Below, piece after piece: positions 25,594 to 35,421 of a stretch of 64,000 nucleotides of DNA (within the stretch, counting starts at the first letter, position 1; each line of letters begins with the position of its first letter). This stretch comes from CAWCDJ01 sp963836015 (GTDB taxonomy: Bacteria > Acidobacteriota > Terriglobia > Bryobacterales > Bryobacteraceae), in contig CAWIIF010000004.1 in NCBI GenBank assembly GCA_963836015.1, positions 496,001-560,000 on the forward strand. The letters run 5' to 3'. The notes under the pieces are model-generated. The model was not told where the DNA came from. It ran no database searches and worked only from the letters and a program-made list of their open reading frames with translations. The translations under genes were made by a program, and so were the position numbers.

Positions 25594-27657
25594 TCATTGC
25601 GGCTTCGCCTCCAGGAGGAGATGGCTGGTGAACTGAACGTCCACCGAGCCGGTGGGTCCCCGCACGGTGCCGAGATCGCGGTCGTTTTCGTAGTCGTGCA
25701 CTTTGTACGTGCGGTGCTCCAGGCCGCGAAGTTCGACTTTTCCTTGAAATTGCGGCGCATAGAAAGCGTAATACATCTCACCGGACTTGCGGATGGCGTG
25801 GGTCTCCGGGCGGTCGAAGCCGATGTCGTAAAGGCCGCCGAGGTATTCGCCGCGGGACAGCATTTTGTCCTTGTAGAGGCTGACCCATTTCTGCCAGGTC
25901 GCTTCCTTTTCCGGCGTCAGATCATAGGTGGCGCGGCGGCCGGATCCTACCGGCCAGGTAAACTGTGTCCCGACGACGCCGCCGATACCCAGGGTGGACG
26001 CGAAGTCCTGATGCCCATCGCTGAGCTCCACATGATCGCCGAAGTAGGCCGTTCCGTCTCCATGCAGGGCCTTGAGCGATTTGCCTTTGGTGCGCACCTG
26101 CCACGAATTATGCGGATCCGAAGCGACGCTCATGTTCAGATTCGGCAGATTATAGAAGTTGAATGCCGTGCCACAGGGACACCACTCCACCAGGGCGTCC
26201 GGCTTGATGCTGCGAGCGGTGTCGTAAATCATCTGAAAAAACTTGGCCAGGTCCTCGACCGATTCCTCCGGGCGCTTGTGTTTGTGGGCTGGATTGAAGC
26301 ACGGCGGCACTCCATTCATATGTTGACCGTCCAGCTTGAGCCCGTCGAAATGCCAATCGCGGAACATCTTGATTACCAGTTGGCGATGGTATTCGATTAC
26401 GGCGGCGTTCGAAGGACAAAGATACCAGTCGTTCCAATAGGAAATCTTCTGCTTCGAACCGTCTGCGTTCAGGAGCAGGTATTCGGGGTGGTTCTTGAGG
26501 AGTTCGGAATCCGGCTTGGCGGTCAGAGGCGCCCACCAGAGCTGCGCACGAAAACCCTGCTGATGAATCTGGTCGACCAGGGACCGCATATCGGCATCGC
26601 CATTCGGAAACTTGGTCTTCACCAGTCCCCAATCGCCGTCCAGAGACTGCCATCCATCATCCACCCCCACCCACGAGAAGCCGAGCTTTTTGACGACCGG
26701 CAGGGCGCCGAGCACCTGACTCGGTGTAAAGGTCCGGCCATATCCCCAAGCGCACCAGATCGGCTCAAACGCGGAGTCTGGAGCGGCCGCCAGATGGACA
26801 CCCTGTGCCTGCATCACGTCGCTATACGCACGCAGGGTCCGGAAATAGTCGCCCTGATGGACGGACGCGAAACTGCGGAAGGTCTCGACAGAGCCGCCGG
26901 GGTGCAGGATTTCATTGGGATGAAAGCCCAGTCCCAGAGTGGCGTGTTCCGCGTCGGGCATTTCCACGGGCATGGACACCAGCTTGGCCGTCAATTCAAC
27001 GTGCCCGATGCCGATTCCGATATCGCGGCGCCAAACATCCACTATCGGAGTGCCGCCGCCGTAGTCTGTGGCGTTCATGCCGAGGTAGTTTTCCTGTTTG
27101 AAGCCCACCTTGAGAGGCACTACCCAATCGGGCCGCCGCTGGTAGGACCCGCTCTCATACGACCAGAACGCCGGGGACGAACCGTCTGCACCCGCCGTAA
27201 TCGAATAGTGATTGTTCGACCACCCGGTGATCCGTATGTCGGACTTGCCCCGATTGGTGTAACGAACCTTGAAGAACGCCATTTCCGGAAAGCGGTCGTA
27301 CGTGGTAACGACGACCGTCTTTTGTATGGAGGCCGAAGTCCCTGTGAGCGTGGTTTGCCTTCCGGCGCCGATCTCGTCGCGGACGTTCTGTTTGGTTGCG
27401 CCGTGCAGCGCAAACTCGGATATCGTCGTGCCGTCGGCAGTGAGCGTCTCCGAAGCCGAAAATGGCCCGATGACAGTTTCCTTCCCGTCGAACCGGGCGA
27501 CTACCCGACTGTACATGCGATTGTCGAATTCCAGGCGAATATTCTCGCCCTCGATCCTTGCCTGGGTACCGGCTGCGGGGATCACATTCCAAGACCACAG
27601 CGCAAGCGCGACGGCGCCGGAGTAGGTCAAAAATCGAAACGCTGACTGAGCTCTCAC
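25594..27657 (-). CDS. Exported alpha-galactosidase-like glycoside hydrolase, GH36/clan D
   Basis: The 687-residue product has a signal peptide (LTYSGAVALALWSWNVIPAA) and an N-terminal beta-supersandwich. The TIM barrel carries WCAWGYGRTFTPSQV, WVGVDDGWQ and the nucleophile motif FDGLKLDGQHMNG, whose Asp follows Lys-Leu as in GH36. WCPCGTAFNFYNLP lies further on, with a likely acid/base Asp in SVASDPHNSW, then a C-terminal beta domain. The expected reaction is release of alpha-galactose from oligosaccharides in the periplasm. I prefer GTG 27657, which has AGGAG eight bases upstream, over TTG 27708. It is divergent from a TonB receptor and near the galactokinase-like gene, forming a plausible galactoside-use set. 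Confidence 0.87.
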   Translation of the reverse strand: MRAQSAFRFLTYSGAVALALWSWNVIPAAGTQARIEGENIRLEFDNRMYSRVVARFDGKETVIGPFSASETLTADGTTISEFALHGATKQNVRDEIGAGRQTTLTGTSASIQKTVVVTTYDRFPEMAFFKVRYTNRGKSDIRITGWSNNHYSITAGADGSSPAFWSYESGSYQRRPDWVVPLKVGFKQENYLGMNATDYGGGTPIVDVWRRDIGIGIGHVELTAKLVSMPVEMPDAEHATLGLGFHPNEILHPGGSVETFRSFASVHQGDYFRTLRAYSDVMQAQGVHLAAAPDSAFEPIWCAWGYGRTFTPSQVLGALPVVKKLGFSWVGVDDGWQSLDGDWGLVKTKFPNGDADMRSLVDQIHQQGFRAQLWWAPLTAKPDSELLKNHPEYLLLNADGSKQKISYWNDWYLCPSNAAVIEYHRQLVIKMFRDWHFDGLKLDGQHMNGVPPCFNPAHKHKRPEESVEDLAKFFQMIYDTARSIKPDALVEWCPCGTAFNFYNLPNLNMSVASDPHNSWQVRTKGKSLKALHGDGTAYFGDHVELSDGHQDFASTLGIGGVVGTQFTWPVGSGRRATYDLTPEKEATWQKWVSLYKDKMLSRGEYLGGLYDIGFDRPETHAIRKSGEMYYAFYAPQFQGKVELRGLEHRTYKVHDYENDRDLGTVRGPTGSVDVQFTSHLLLEAKPQ

Positions 27658-27875
27658 CGGCTTTGCTCCTGAACGGGCTATTGTACTCCGTACCCGCTCA
27701 ACGATCAATAAAAGATAGTTTGCTGTTTTTAAACTCTTTCTTTTCCTTATGGTCCGCCAATTGGCTGGTCCATGGTCTTGCGCCGTTCAGCGAGACCCTG
27801 ATCCTAAGGTGGAACAGTATCGTCGTCCAAGCCAGTCTGTCGTGATAACATAACCTAGTTATTTTTAAACGACTC

Positions 27876-30800
27876 ATGGCCATGCAGATTCATACCGTAA
27901 TTCTGCCTCTGGGATTGATCTTCGCTTCGACGGTGTGTTTCGGGCAGGCGGGACGCGCCGAATTATCCGGCTCCATTCAGGATCCCTCGGGGCGCGCGGT
28001 GCAGACGGCGAAAGTCGAGGCCGAGGACCAGGCCATGATGGCGCGGTACTCCACTCTTTCCGACGAGCGGGGCGAGTATCACCTCGTCGGGCTACCCTCC
28101 GGCGCTTACGTACTCACCGTCGAAAGGCCGGGCTTCCGGACATACCGGCAGTCGGGCATCGTTCTGCGCCTTGCGGACCGGACGTCTCTCGACGTGAAGC
28201 TGGAGGTCGGCCAGCCCTCCCAGTCGGTCGATGTCACCGCCTCCGCGCCGTTGCTGCAGACGGCCAGCGGGGAGTTGAGCCTGAACATGGGAGAGAACCG
28301 GATCAAGACCTTACCGCTGGACGGGCGCAACTTCATTCCGCTCGTTACGCTGTCGCCGGGCGTGGCGCTGCCGAACGGCCAGTTTCTTCCGAGGATCAAC
28401 GGCAGCCGCCCGCGCACGAACGAGTACATCTACGACGGCATCAGCGTGCTGCAGCCGGAGCCCGGCCAAGTGGTGTACTACCCGATTATCGACGGCATGG
28501 CCGAGTTTAAGCTCAACATCAACGCGTACTCTCCCGAATACGGGCGGTCGAACGGCGGAACCGTCATGGTGATCGGAAAATCCGGAAGCAACCAGTTCCA
28601 CGGAAGCCTCTTCGAGTTCTTCCGGAACGAGGCTCTGAATGCGCGGAACCTGTTCGCTCAGCCGGGACCGAAGCCGGAGTTCCGCCGGAACCAGTACGGC
28701 TTTGCCATGGGCGGGCCTATCCAGACCAATAAGACGTTCTTTTTCGTGGACTGGCAGGGCACCCGGCTACGCACCGGAGTCACGCGGTTCAGCGTGGTTC
28801 CCACACTCGCCCAGCGGCAGGGGATCTTCACGCAGGCGATCTTCGACCCGCTGACCTCGCCGCGGACTCAGTTCCCGAACAACACGATCCCCGCGAGCCG
28901 CATCGACCCGATCGCCGGCCAGGTCCTGCAGCATTATCCGCTGCCGAATGTTTCAGGCGCCAACAACTTCGTTCGAACCGCGACGGAACCCGACAATCAG
29001 GACCAGGCGGATTTCCGCATCGATCGCTACTTCGGTGAGAAGCACCGGATTTTTGGACGATACACGTTCTTCCGCGACGAAGACACTCCCGTGACTCCGC
29101 TACCCGATGGCAGCGGGAGCCTCACGTCCGGCCTGGTCGGCCATGCGATCACGCGCGGCGATGCGTTCGCCGGCGACCACAACTGGGTGCCCTCCGCTTC
29201 CACCCTGAACCAGCTTCGTTTCGGCTATTCCAGGCGCGACCTGAACCAGGCTTCGCTTCAGAACGGCGGGATCACCGTACCGGGACTGCCGCATAATCCT
29301 TTCGCATCGGTGCTGCCTATTTTCGCCATCGCCGGATTCCAGCAGATTGGCCCGACCACCGCCGCGAATTCGAATTTCACGACATCCGTTACAGAGCTTC
29401 TCGACACCTTCACGCTGCTGCGCGGCCGGCACACGATCAAGTTCGGCACGGATATCCGGCGCGAAGCCCTGGACGTGCTGAATCCGCCGAATCCAACCGG
29501 ATCGTTTTCGTTCACCACCACGGGCACGAACAGCTCCTCGGCCACCGGAAGCGGCAGCGCCCTGGCCTCTCTTCTGCTGGGGCAGGTAAACGGGTTCAGT
29601 ATCGACATTCAAAGGAACGTGATTCAGCCCCGAGCGCATATCGCCGAGTTTTTCGTGGGCGACGACTGGAAGGTTTCACAGCGGCTCACTCTCAACATCG
29701 GTACCCGGTACACGCTCAACTTTCCATCCACGGAGAGGCACGATCAGGGAGCTGTTTTCAATCTCAACTCGCAGGTGCTGGACTTCCCGCATACGGCCCG
29801 GGAGCTGGAATGCTGCGATTTCGGCCCGCGCGTGGGCCTGGCCTATCGCATCGGCGACAGCTGGGTCGTACGCTCGGGTTACGGCATGATGTACTTCGAG
29901 CAATCCGGGATCACGACGCCATTCACCATCCCGCAGTTCCCGTTCATTCAGACGGTCGGGCAGCAATCCCCGGACAATCTGGTTGCGGCGTTCAACCTGT
30001 CGAACGGTCCCACGGTTCAGGTGAGAGCGCCGAACCCGAATTCGGGCCTCGGGCAGGGCGTCTTCGGCGTGGATCGCAGCAATGGCTCGGGCTATTCCCA
30101 GCAGTGGAACGCCACGCTGGAAAAGACGCTCGGAACGAACTGGAACGTCGAGATCTCCTACCTCGGATCGAAGAACACGCGCCTGGGCATACCGGATGCG
30201 AACATCAACCAGCTACCCTCGCAATACCTCCCGATGGGCCCGGCGCTGCTGACGAAAGTCTCGAATCCGTACCTGGGACAGATACCGGCATCGTCGTCCC
30301 TGGGCGGCGCGACGATTGCACAGCAGCAGCTCCTGCGGCCTCTCCCGCGCTTCACGACGGTGGCGCTATTCCGCGATAACGTCGGCAACTCCAGCTACAA
30401 CGCGGTTGCCGCCAAGCTGGAGAAGCGGCTCTCGCACGGATTGACAATCAACGCGTCATACACGTTTTCCAAACTGATTGACGATGCTTCGAGCGTCTTC
30501 TCGCAAACGATCTTCACCGGGCCGGTTCTCAACAATACCGGCGCGGCGGACGCCAACAACCGCCACCTGGAAAAAGACGTGTCGAGCGGCGACATTCCGC
30601 GGGTTTTCGCGATCGGATGGGTCTACGAGATCCCGCGGCTGTGGAAACTCTCCGGCTGGCAAATCGCCGGCCTGGTCCGCGTGCAAGCCGGGGATGCGGT
30701 AGCGGTGACGCAGGCCACGAACAACAACTCGAGCCTGGGGTTCGCCGTGCAGCGGCCGAACCGCATCAGCAAACCCAACGAGTTCGAAGGCCGCAGCGTG

Positions 30801-31091
30801 GCGCAGTACTTCAACACCGCCGCATTCATCGCGGCGCCGCAATTTGCGATCGGCACCAGCTCGCGCAACCCGGTTCGCGGCCCCGGGCTCCAGGAGGCGG
30901 ACCTGATGATCGGAAAGACATTCCGGATATCCGAGCGCTTGAGCCTGGAGTGCCGCGCGGAGGTTTTCAATGTGTCGAATACGCCTCCGTTGAACGATCC
31001 CAACGGGAGCTTCGGAAGCGCGGCTTTCGGGTCGATCACCAGCGCGGGCAATCCGCGGGTGTTCGAGTTCGTGGGCAAGATCCACTTCTGA
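27876..31091 (+). CDS. TonB-dependent receptor with carboxypeptidase-regulatory-like domain
   Basis: The 1071-residue outer-membrane receptor has a signal peptide (VILPLGLIFASTVCFGQA) and a regulatory-like beta domain (LSGSIQDPSGRAVQTAKVEA, YHLVGLPSGAYVLTVERPGF). The plug region has LPLDGRNFIPLVTLSPGV and NEYIYDGISVLQPEP, and the barrel ends in VGKIHF with terminal Phe. It belongs to the same Oar-like class as the receptor at 8.9-12.3 kb but is clearly diverged from it. Divergence from the GH36 gene across 218 bp, whose two ends carry the same TTTTTAAAC nonamer (27726 and 27862), suggests shared control and an alpha-galactoside substrate. ATG 27876 or 27882 are both possible; neither has a clear ribosome site. 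Confidence 0.92.
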   Translation: MAMQIHTVILPLGLIFASTVCFGQAGRAELSGSIQDPSGRAVQTAKVEAEDQAMMARYSTLSDERGEYHLVGLPSGAYVLTVERPGFRTYRQSGIVLRLADRTSLDVKLEVGQPSQSVDVTASAPLLQTASGELSLNMGENRIKTLPLDGRNFIPLVTLSPGVALPNGQFLPRINGSRPRTNEYIYDGISVLQPEPGQVVYYPIIDGMAEFKLNINAYSPEYGRSNGGTVMVIGKSGSNQFHGSLFEFFRNEALNARNLFAQPGPKPEFRRNQYGFAMGGPIQTNKTFFFVDWQGTRLRTGVTRFSVVPTLAQRQGIFTQAIFDPLTSPRTQFPNNTIPASRIDPIAGQVLQHYPLPNVSGANNFVRTATEPDNQDQADFRIDRYFGEKHRIFGRYTFFRDEDTPVTPLPDGSGSLTSGLVGHAITRGDAFAGDHNWVPSASTLNQLRFGYSRRDLNQASLQNGGITVPGLPHNPFASVLPIFAIAGFQQIGPTTAANSNFTTSVTELLDTFTLLRGRHTIKFGTDIRREALDVLNPPNPTGSFSFTTTGTNSSSATGSGSALASLLLGQVNGFSIDIQRNVIQPRAHIAEFFVGDDWKVSQRLTLNIGTRYTLNFPSTERHDQGAVFNLNSQVLDFPHTARELECCDFGPRVGLAYRIGDSWVVRSGYGMMYFEQSGITTPFTIPQFPFIQTVGQQSPDNLVAAFNLSNGPTVQVRAPNPNSGLGQGVFGVDRSNGSGYSQQWNATLEKTLGTNWNVEISYLGSKNTRLGIPDANINQLPSQYLPMGPALLTKVSNPYLGQIPASSSLGGATIAQQQLLRPLPRFTTVALFRDNVGNSSYNAVAAKLEKRLSHGLTINASYTFSKLIDDASSVFSQTIFTGPVLNNTGAADANNRHLEKDVSSGDIPRVFAIGWVYEIPRLWKLSGWQIAGLVRVQAGDAVAVTQATNNNSSLGFAVQRPNRISKPNEFEGRSVAQYFNTAAFIAAPQFAIGTSSRNPVRGPGLQEADLMIGKTFRISERLSLECRAEVFNVSNTPPLNDPNGSFGSAAFGSITSAGNPRVFEFVGKIHF

Positions 31092-31143
31092 TCGCGACGA
31101 TACAATGTGAAGTAGTCCTGTATACGCGACACGCCCGGAAGGG

Positions 31144-32271
31144 ATGACCGTGAAGACGCGCATCGAGAACCGGCTGGCTCAGATTCGAAAAGGCAGGGGC
31201 TTGGGCGCCTCCGACCTGGCACGGCGCGTGGGCGTGAGCCGCCAGACGATTTACGCGATCGAGGCCGGGACCTACGTTCCCAATACCGAGGTTGCGCTGC
31301 ATCTTGCGCGCGAACTGGAAGTCACGGTCGATGAGCTCTTTTCTATCACGGAAAGGACTCACAAATCCCGTGAGACGCTATCGGCCGAAGTCTTGAGCTC
31401 GCCGGCGCCCGCCGAGGGCCAGCCGGTGCGGATCGGGCAGGTAGGCGCACGCTGGGTAAGCGTGCCCGTGAGCGCCTCCCCATACTACATGCCGGAAGCC
31501 GACGGCATCATCCAGCACGCCGGACACGCAGGAGACAAGGCGAATCTGGTCGTTTTTGCGAAGGAGGAGGCCTCCCAGAAGCGGCTGGTGCTGGCGGGGT
31601 GCGACCCGGCGACGAGCCTTCTCTCCCGCATGGTGGAGAAGGTCAGCGGCGTGGAAATCGTCTCGGCCGCCGCGTCCAGTAAGCTGGCCCTCACGTGGCT
31701 CAAGGAAGGAAAGGTTCATATCGCCGGGTCCCATCTTGAAGATCCAAAGACAGGAGAGTTTAATCTGCCATTCGTTCGCCGGGAGTTCCCGGACGAAGAC
31801 TTCAGCATCGTGACCTTCGCGCGTTGGGAGGAAGGACTGGTGACCGCGCCAGGAAATCCGAAGCGCGTACGCAAGGTGGAAGACCTGGGCCGGAAGAATG
31901 TGAAGTTTGTGAATCGCGAGCCTGGCTCGGGAAGCCGCGCGCTACTAGACAAGCTGCTGGCGGACGCCGCCATCGACCAGTTGAAGGTTCAGGGCTACGA
32001 TCGAGTGGCTTACGGCCATCTTGCGGCGGCCTACTGCGTGCTGTCTCGAGAGGTGGATGTCTGCCTGGCCACCCGGTCGGCGGCGCGGGCTTTTGGCCTG
32101 GATTTCACTCCGCTGCACAGCGAGCGCTACGACCTGGTAATGCGCCGGCGGACCACCGACCTGCCGTCGGTCAAGGCGTTCCTCGACGTTTTGCAGCGAG
32201 CCACGCTGCGGCGCAAGCTCGAAGTGCTGGCAGGCTACGATACGTCCGAGACGGGGGCGCTGGTTGTTTAA
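31144..32271 (+). CDS. XRE-type HTH regulator fused to a periplasmic-binding-like domain, molybdate locus
   Basis: The 375-residue product has an XRE helix-turn-helix at residues 6-62 (LAQIRKGRGLGASDLARRVG, SRQTIYAIEAGTYVPN). A substrate-binding domain of the periplasmic-binding-protein fold follows at about 115-330, with LAGCDPATSLLSRMVE, VKFVNREPGSGSRALLDKLL and the C-terminal hinge. Cytoplasmic HTH-PBP fusions of this type commonly sit before modABC and sense molybdate or a related ligand (related to the PBP domain of ModE-like and LysR-like regulators). ATG 31144 lies very close to GGAAGGG; GTG 31150, with better spacing, is the alternative. Its stop overlaps the modA start, so regulator and transporter form one operon. 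Confidence 0.85.
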   Translation: MTVKTRIENRLAQIRKGRGLGASDLARRVGVSRQTIYAIEAGTYVPNTEVALHLARELEVTVDELFSITERTHKSRETLSAEVLSSPAPAEGQPVRIGQVGARWVSVPVSASPYYMPEADGIIQHAGHAGDKANLVVFAKEEASQKRLVLAGCDPATSLLSRMVEKVSGVEIVSAAASSKLALTWLKEGKVHIAGSHLEDPKTGEFNLPFVRREFPDEDFSIVTFARWEEGLVTAPGNPKRVRKVEDLGRKNVKFVNREPGSGSRALLDKLLADAAIDQLKVQGYDRVAYGHLAAAYCVLSREVDVCLATRSAARAFGLDFTPLHSERYDLVMRRRTTDLPSVKAFLDVLQRATLRRKLEVLAGYDTSETGALVV

Positions 32272-33043
32272 TCGACGGCCGTTGTCTTGGATCGGCCTCA
32301 TTGTACTGGCCTGGGGGTTGAATTGCGGATGCTCCCAGCCGGGCAACCGGACGACCCTGACTGTTTCGGTGGCCGCGAGCCTGCAGAATGCCATGGCGGA
32401 GATCAAGCCCGGTTACGAGCGGTCGCACCAAGGTGTCAGATTGAGCTTCAACTTCGGCGGCTCGGGTACACTCGAACAGCAGATCGAGAACGGTGCGCCC
32501 GTGGATGTGTTCCTGGCGGCCGCTCCGAAGCCGATGGACGATCTGGCAGCCAAGGGGCTCATTCGGGCGAATACCAGACGCGACCTGTTGCACAATCAAA
32601 TCGTGCTTGTGGTTCCGAGCGGCGCGGCACACCCAAACTCGTTCCGGCAACTGGCGGATGGCAGCGTCAAGCTGATCGCACTGGGCGATCCGGCCAGCGT
32701 GCCCGCCGGCGAATACGGCCGCCAGGTGCTGGAGTCGGTTCACGCATGGCAGGCGGTGCAGCCGAAACTGGTGCTCGCGAAGGACGTGCGCCAGGTTCTT
32801 AGTTACGTCGAGACGGGGAATGTCGATGCGGGTATCGTTTACGAGACGGACGCCCGTGAATCGAATCGAGTGCGAGTGGCGGCGACTGCCCCCGATGACA
32901 CTCACAGGCCGGTGATCTATCCGGTGGCCGTGCTCAAGGACAGTCGAAATCCCGCCGCCGCGCAGGAATTTGTGGCGTTTCTGGCTGGAGATGCCGCGCG
33001 CGACGTGTTCGCACGCAACGGCTTTACGACGGTCGCGCCGTGA
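32264..33043 (+). CDS. modA: Molybdate ABC transporter substrate-binding lipoprotein
   Basis: The 259-residue periplasmic protein has a lipoprotein signal (LIVLAWGLNCGCSQ) with the lipobox cysteine. The mature part follows ModA: VSVAASLQNAMAEIKPGYE, FNFGGSGTLEQQIENGAPVD, VFLAAAPKPMDDL, ALGDPASVPAGEYGRQVLE and VETGNVDAGIVYETDA. These residues line the oxyanion site that binds molybdate or tungstate. The start is TTG 32264, overlapping the stop of the regulator; a second TTG at 32282 is possible. The stop overlaps the GTG of modBC (GTGA), so all three genes are translationally coupled. Confidence 0.93.
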   Translation: MFNRRPLSWIGLIVLAWGLNCGCSQPGNRTTLTVSVAASLQNAMAEIKPGYERSHQGVRLSFNFGGSGTLEQQIENGAPVDVFLAAAPKPMDDLAAKGLIRANTRRDLLHNQIVLVVPSGAAHPNSFRQLADGSVKLIALGDPASVPAGEYGRQVLESVHAWQAVQPKLVLAKDVRQVLSYVETGNVDAGIVYETDARESNRVRVAATAPDDTHRPVIYPVAVLKDSRNPAAAQEFVAFLAGDAARDVFARNGFTTVAP

Positions 33044-34878
33044 CTCCTTTCGACCTGTCCCCGCTCTGGATCTCGCTCAAGACCTCAATCGCCGCCACGG
33101 CGCTGGCCTTTTTCCTCGGCATCGCGGCAGCAGCGGGCATGAGCCAGTACCGCGGCCGGGGACGCGGCGTTGTGGACGGCATATTCAACCTGCCCCTGGT
33201 GCTGCCTCCCACGGTAGTCGGTTTCTTCCTCCTGTTGATCTTCGGGCGGCGGAGCGCCTTCGGGCAACTGCTGGAGCATATCGGTCTGAGAATTGCCTTC
33301 TCCTGGCCCGCGACTGTCGTGGCTGCGACCGTTGTGGCCTTTCCTCTCATGTACCGGGCTACGTTGGGAGCCTTCGAACAGGTCAACCCGAACCTTCTGG
33401 GAGCGGCACGCACACTGGGAGCGAGTGAATGGCGAACGTTCCGCCGCGTCCTGCTGCCGCTCGCCCGCCCCGGCGTCATGGCGGGCACCGTCCTGGCGTT
33501 CGCCAGGGCGCTGGGGGAATTTGGCGCGACACTCATGCTGGCTGGCAACATACCGGGGAAGACGCAAACGATGCCCATCGCGATTTTCTTTGCTGCCGAG
33601 GGCGGCGACATGCGGCGGGCGCTCGGCTGGGTAGCGGCTATCGTAGTTCTGTCGCTGGTCACGATTGCCGCGTTGAACTACTGGGTGCCGAAACCGCGGG
33701 TGCCGCGGCCGGCGCGGGGCGCCCCCGGCCCGGCAGCGGACAGCATGATGACCCAGCCCTTGATCGCGGCCCACCGGGAGTCCTCGGCGAGGGCGGCGGC
33801 CGGCGGCAGCTCCGGCTTGACGGTAGACCTCAGCAAGAGCTACCCGAACTTCCACCTATCCGTCGCTTTCTCGACCAGCAGCGGAGCATCGGGCCTCCTC
33901 GGGCAATCCGGCTCCGGAAAGAGCATGACCTTGCGCTGCATCGCAGGGCTGGAAAGGCCGGAAACAGGCCGCGTTCTGTTGAACGGCCGAGTCCTGCTGG
34001 ACACCGTCAGGGGAATCGATCTTTCTTCGGCGAAGCGGCGGATAGGGATGGTCTTTCAGGACTACGCCCTCTTTCCGCACCTCACTGTGAGTGACAACAT
34101 CGGGTTCGGGCTATACCGTCAGACCGGGGAAGAACGGCGGAAGCGGGTGGCTCATTGGTCGGGGATGATGCAGATCGAATCCCTGTTGGACTGCTATCCC
34201 GGCGAACTCTCCGGAGGGCAGCGACAGAGGGTCGCGCTGGCCCGCGCGCTGGCAATGGAGCCCGAAGCCCTGCTCCTCGACGAGCCATTGTCCGCTTTGG
34301 ATCCCCACCTGCGGCGTCAGATGGAAGAGCAACTGCGCGAAAGTCTGGGAGACTATCGCGGTGTGACTCTGTTTGTCACGCACGACCGCGACGAGGCATT
34401 CCGGTTCTGCCAGAACCTGGTTGTGCTCTCGGAAGGCAGCGTTGCCGCGGCCGGTCCAAAGAGGGAGATATTCGCGCGTCCCCGGTCTCTGGCCGTCGCG
34501 CGGTTGACGGGGTGCAAAAACTTCTCGCGAATGAGACGCTTGAAGACGCCGCATATCCTGCTGACGGATTGGAACTGCACTCTCAAAGTAGAAGCGAACA
34601 TTCCAGACGGTACCGACTATGTTGGCATCCGCGCCCACGACCTTCGGATTGTGAACCACGCCGCAGCGGACAACACATTCCCCTGCTGGCTGGTTGATTC
34701 GATAGAGTCGCCATTCGAAACGACGCTCTATTTGCGGCTGCACGCTCCGCCCAATGAAGGAGAAGCCGCGCACCTCGAGGCCGAAATATCGCGCGAGTTT
34801 TGGGCGGAGCTTGCGAGCCGGCCGCAGCCGTGGCATTTGTTCCTCGATCCCGCCAGCCTCCTGTCTCTTCAAACGTGA
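33040..34878 (+). CDS. modBC: Molybdate ABC transporter, permease and ATPase fused in one protein
   Basis: The 612-residue protein joins two subunits usually made separately. Residues 1 to about 225 are the ModB permease, with five or six helices and the cytoplasmic EAA-type loop (GAARTLGASEWRTFRRVLLP) plus FARALGEFGATLMLAGNIPG. After a short Pro/Ala linker, residues from about 265 are ModC: Walker A GQSGSGKSM, Q-loop FQDYALFPHLTV, signature LSGGQRQRVALARALA, Walker B ALLLDEPLSALD, switch His in FVTHDRDEA, and a C-terminal TOBE/Mop-like tail. The fusion fixes a 1:1 ratio and implies that two copies form the transporter. The start GTG 33040 overlaps the modA stop. Confidence 0.92.
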   Translation: MTPFDLSPLWISLKTSIAATALAFFLGIAAAAGMSQYRGRGRGVVDGIFNLPLVLPPTVVGFFLLLIFGRRSAFGQLLEHIGLRIAFSWPATVVAATVVAFPLMYRATLGAFEQVNPNLLGAARTLGASEWRTFRRVLLPLARPGVMAGTVLAFARALGEFGATLMLAGNIPGKTQTMPIAIFFAAEGGDMRRALGWVAAIVVLSLVTIAALNYWVPKPRVPRPARGAPGPAADSMMTQPLIAAHRESSARAAAGGSSGLTVDLSKSYPNFHLSVAFSTSSGASGLLGQSGSGKSMTLRCIAGLERPETGRVLLNGRVLLDTVRGIDLSSAKRRIGMVFQDYALFPHLTVSDNIGFGLYRQTGEERRKRVAHWSGMMQIESLLDCYPGELSGGQRQRVALARALAMEPEALLLDEPLSALDPHLRRQMEEQLRESLGDYRGVTLFVTHDRDEAFRFCQNLVVLSEGSVAAAGPKREIFARPRSLAVARLTGCKNFSRMRRLKTPHILLTDWNCTLKVEANIPDGTDYVGIRAHDLRIVNHAAADNTFPCWLVDSIESPFETTLYLRLHAPPNEGEAAHLEAEISREFWAELASRPQPWHLFLDPASLLSLQT

Positions 34879-34929
34879 TGCACTGCGGCCAATGTGGGCG
34901 AAGTCGCGGCGGAGGCCAATGCCAGGCTC

Positions 34930-35391
34930 TCAGGCGGCGGTGAAATCGGCACTGCCGGAGGGAGTAGCGGCGCGCACCATATCTTCGGTCGGGCTGCAGT
35001 TCTGAGTGATGACCTGGGGGCAACGCAAACAGGCCGGACGTCCTTCCTGTTGGAACCACCGGCAGTCGTGGCGGATGCGGCAGGCGGGTAACGCCTCGGA
35101 TACCGCAGGAAGTATCTGCACGATCCGGGTCACCAGCTTACAATCGCGGCCATCGAAGTGGCAGCATGCGGTTTCGACGCAGGGGGCTGCCAGGCGAAAA
35201 ACTTCAGTAGGCTTCACCGGCCCGGAGAGCGCCAGCAATTCGGGAGTGGCAGGTGTAGGTTCATCCAGATAGCCCAGGAGCGGCGATTCGACGGTGCCAC
35301 CCATCACGCCGAAGATCCGGCCGCCCGGCATCTCAGGTTGGGCGCTGGGGCACAGCAGCGGCACGACGGCCGGCAATGTCTGGTTGTTCAT
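34930..35391 (-). CDS. Cysteine-rich hypothetical protein
   Basis: The 153-residue protein has no signal peptide or membrane segment and no domain I can name. It is notable for Cys/His content concentrated in the C-terminal half: APCVETACCHFDGRDC and then RIRHDCRWFQQEGRPACLRC followed by PQVIT. The phrase with spaced cysteines (C-x6-C-x10-C-x2-C) looks like a metal or Fe-S site. From memory, similar CRWxxQEGxxACxxCPxVxT motifs occur in uncharacterised cyanobacterial and acidobacterial proteins. It begins 30 nt after the 108-residue gene on the same strand, so the two form an operon that diverges from the peptide/ABC locus. Function unknown. Confidence 0.65.
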   Translation of the reverse strand: MNNQTLPAVVPLLCPSAQPEMPGGRIFGVMGGTVESPLLGYLDEPTPATPELLALSGPVKPTEVFRLAAPCVETACCHFDGRDCKLVTRIVQILPAVSEALPACRIRHDCRWFQQEGRPACLRCPQVITQNCSPTEDMVRAATPSGSADFTAA

Positions 35392-35421
35392 CGCTCGAAT
35401 CGCCCCCGGCTATGAATCGGC

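Noticed and set aside
25498..27645. 715-codon plus-strand ORF
   Set aside because: It lies antisense to the GH36 gene and the start of the APC gene, has no domain pattern, and comes from high-GC codon bias on the opposite strand.
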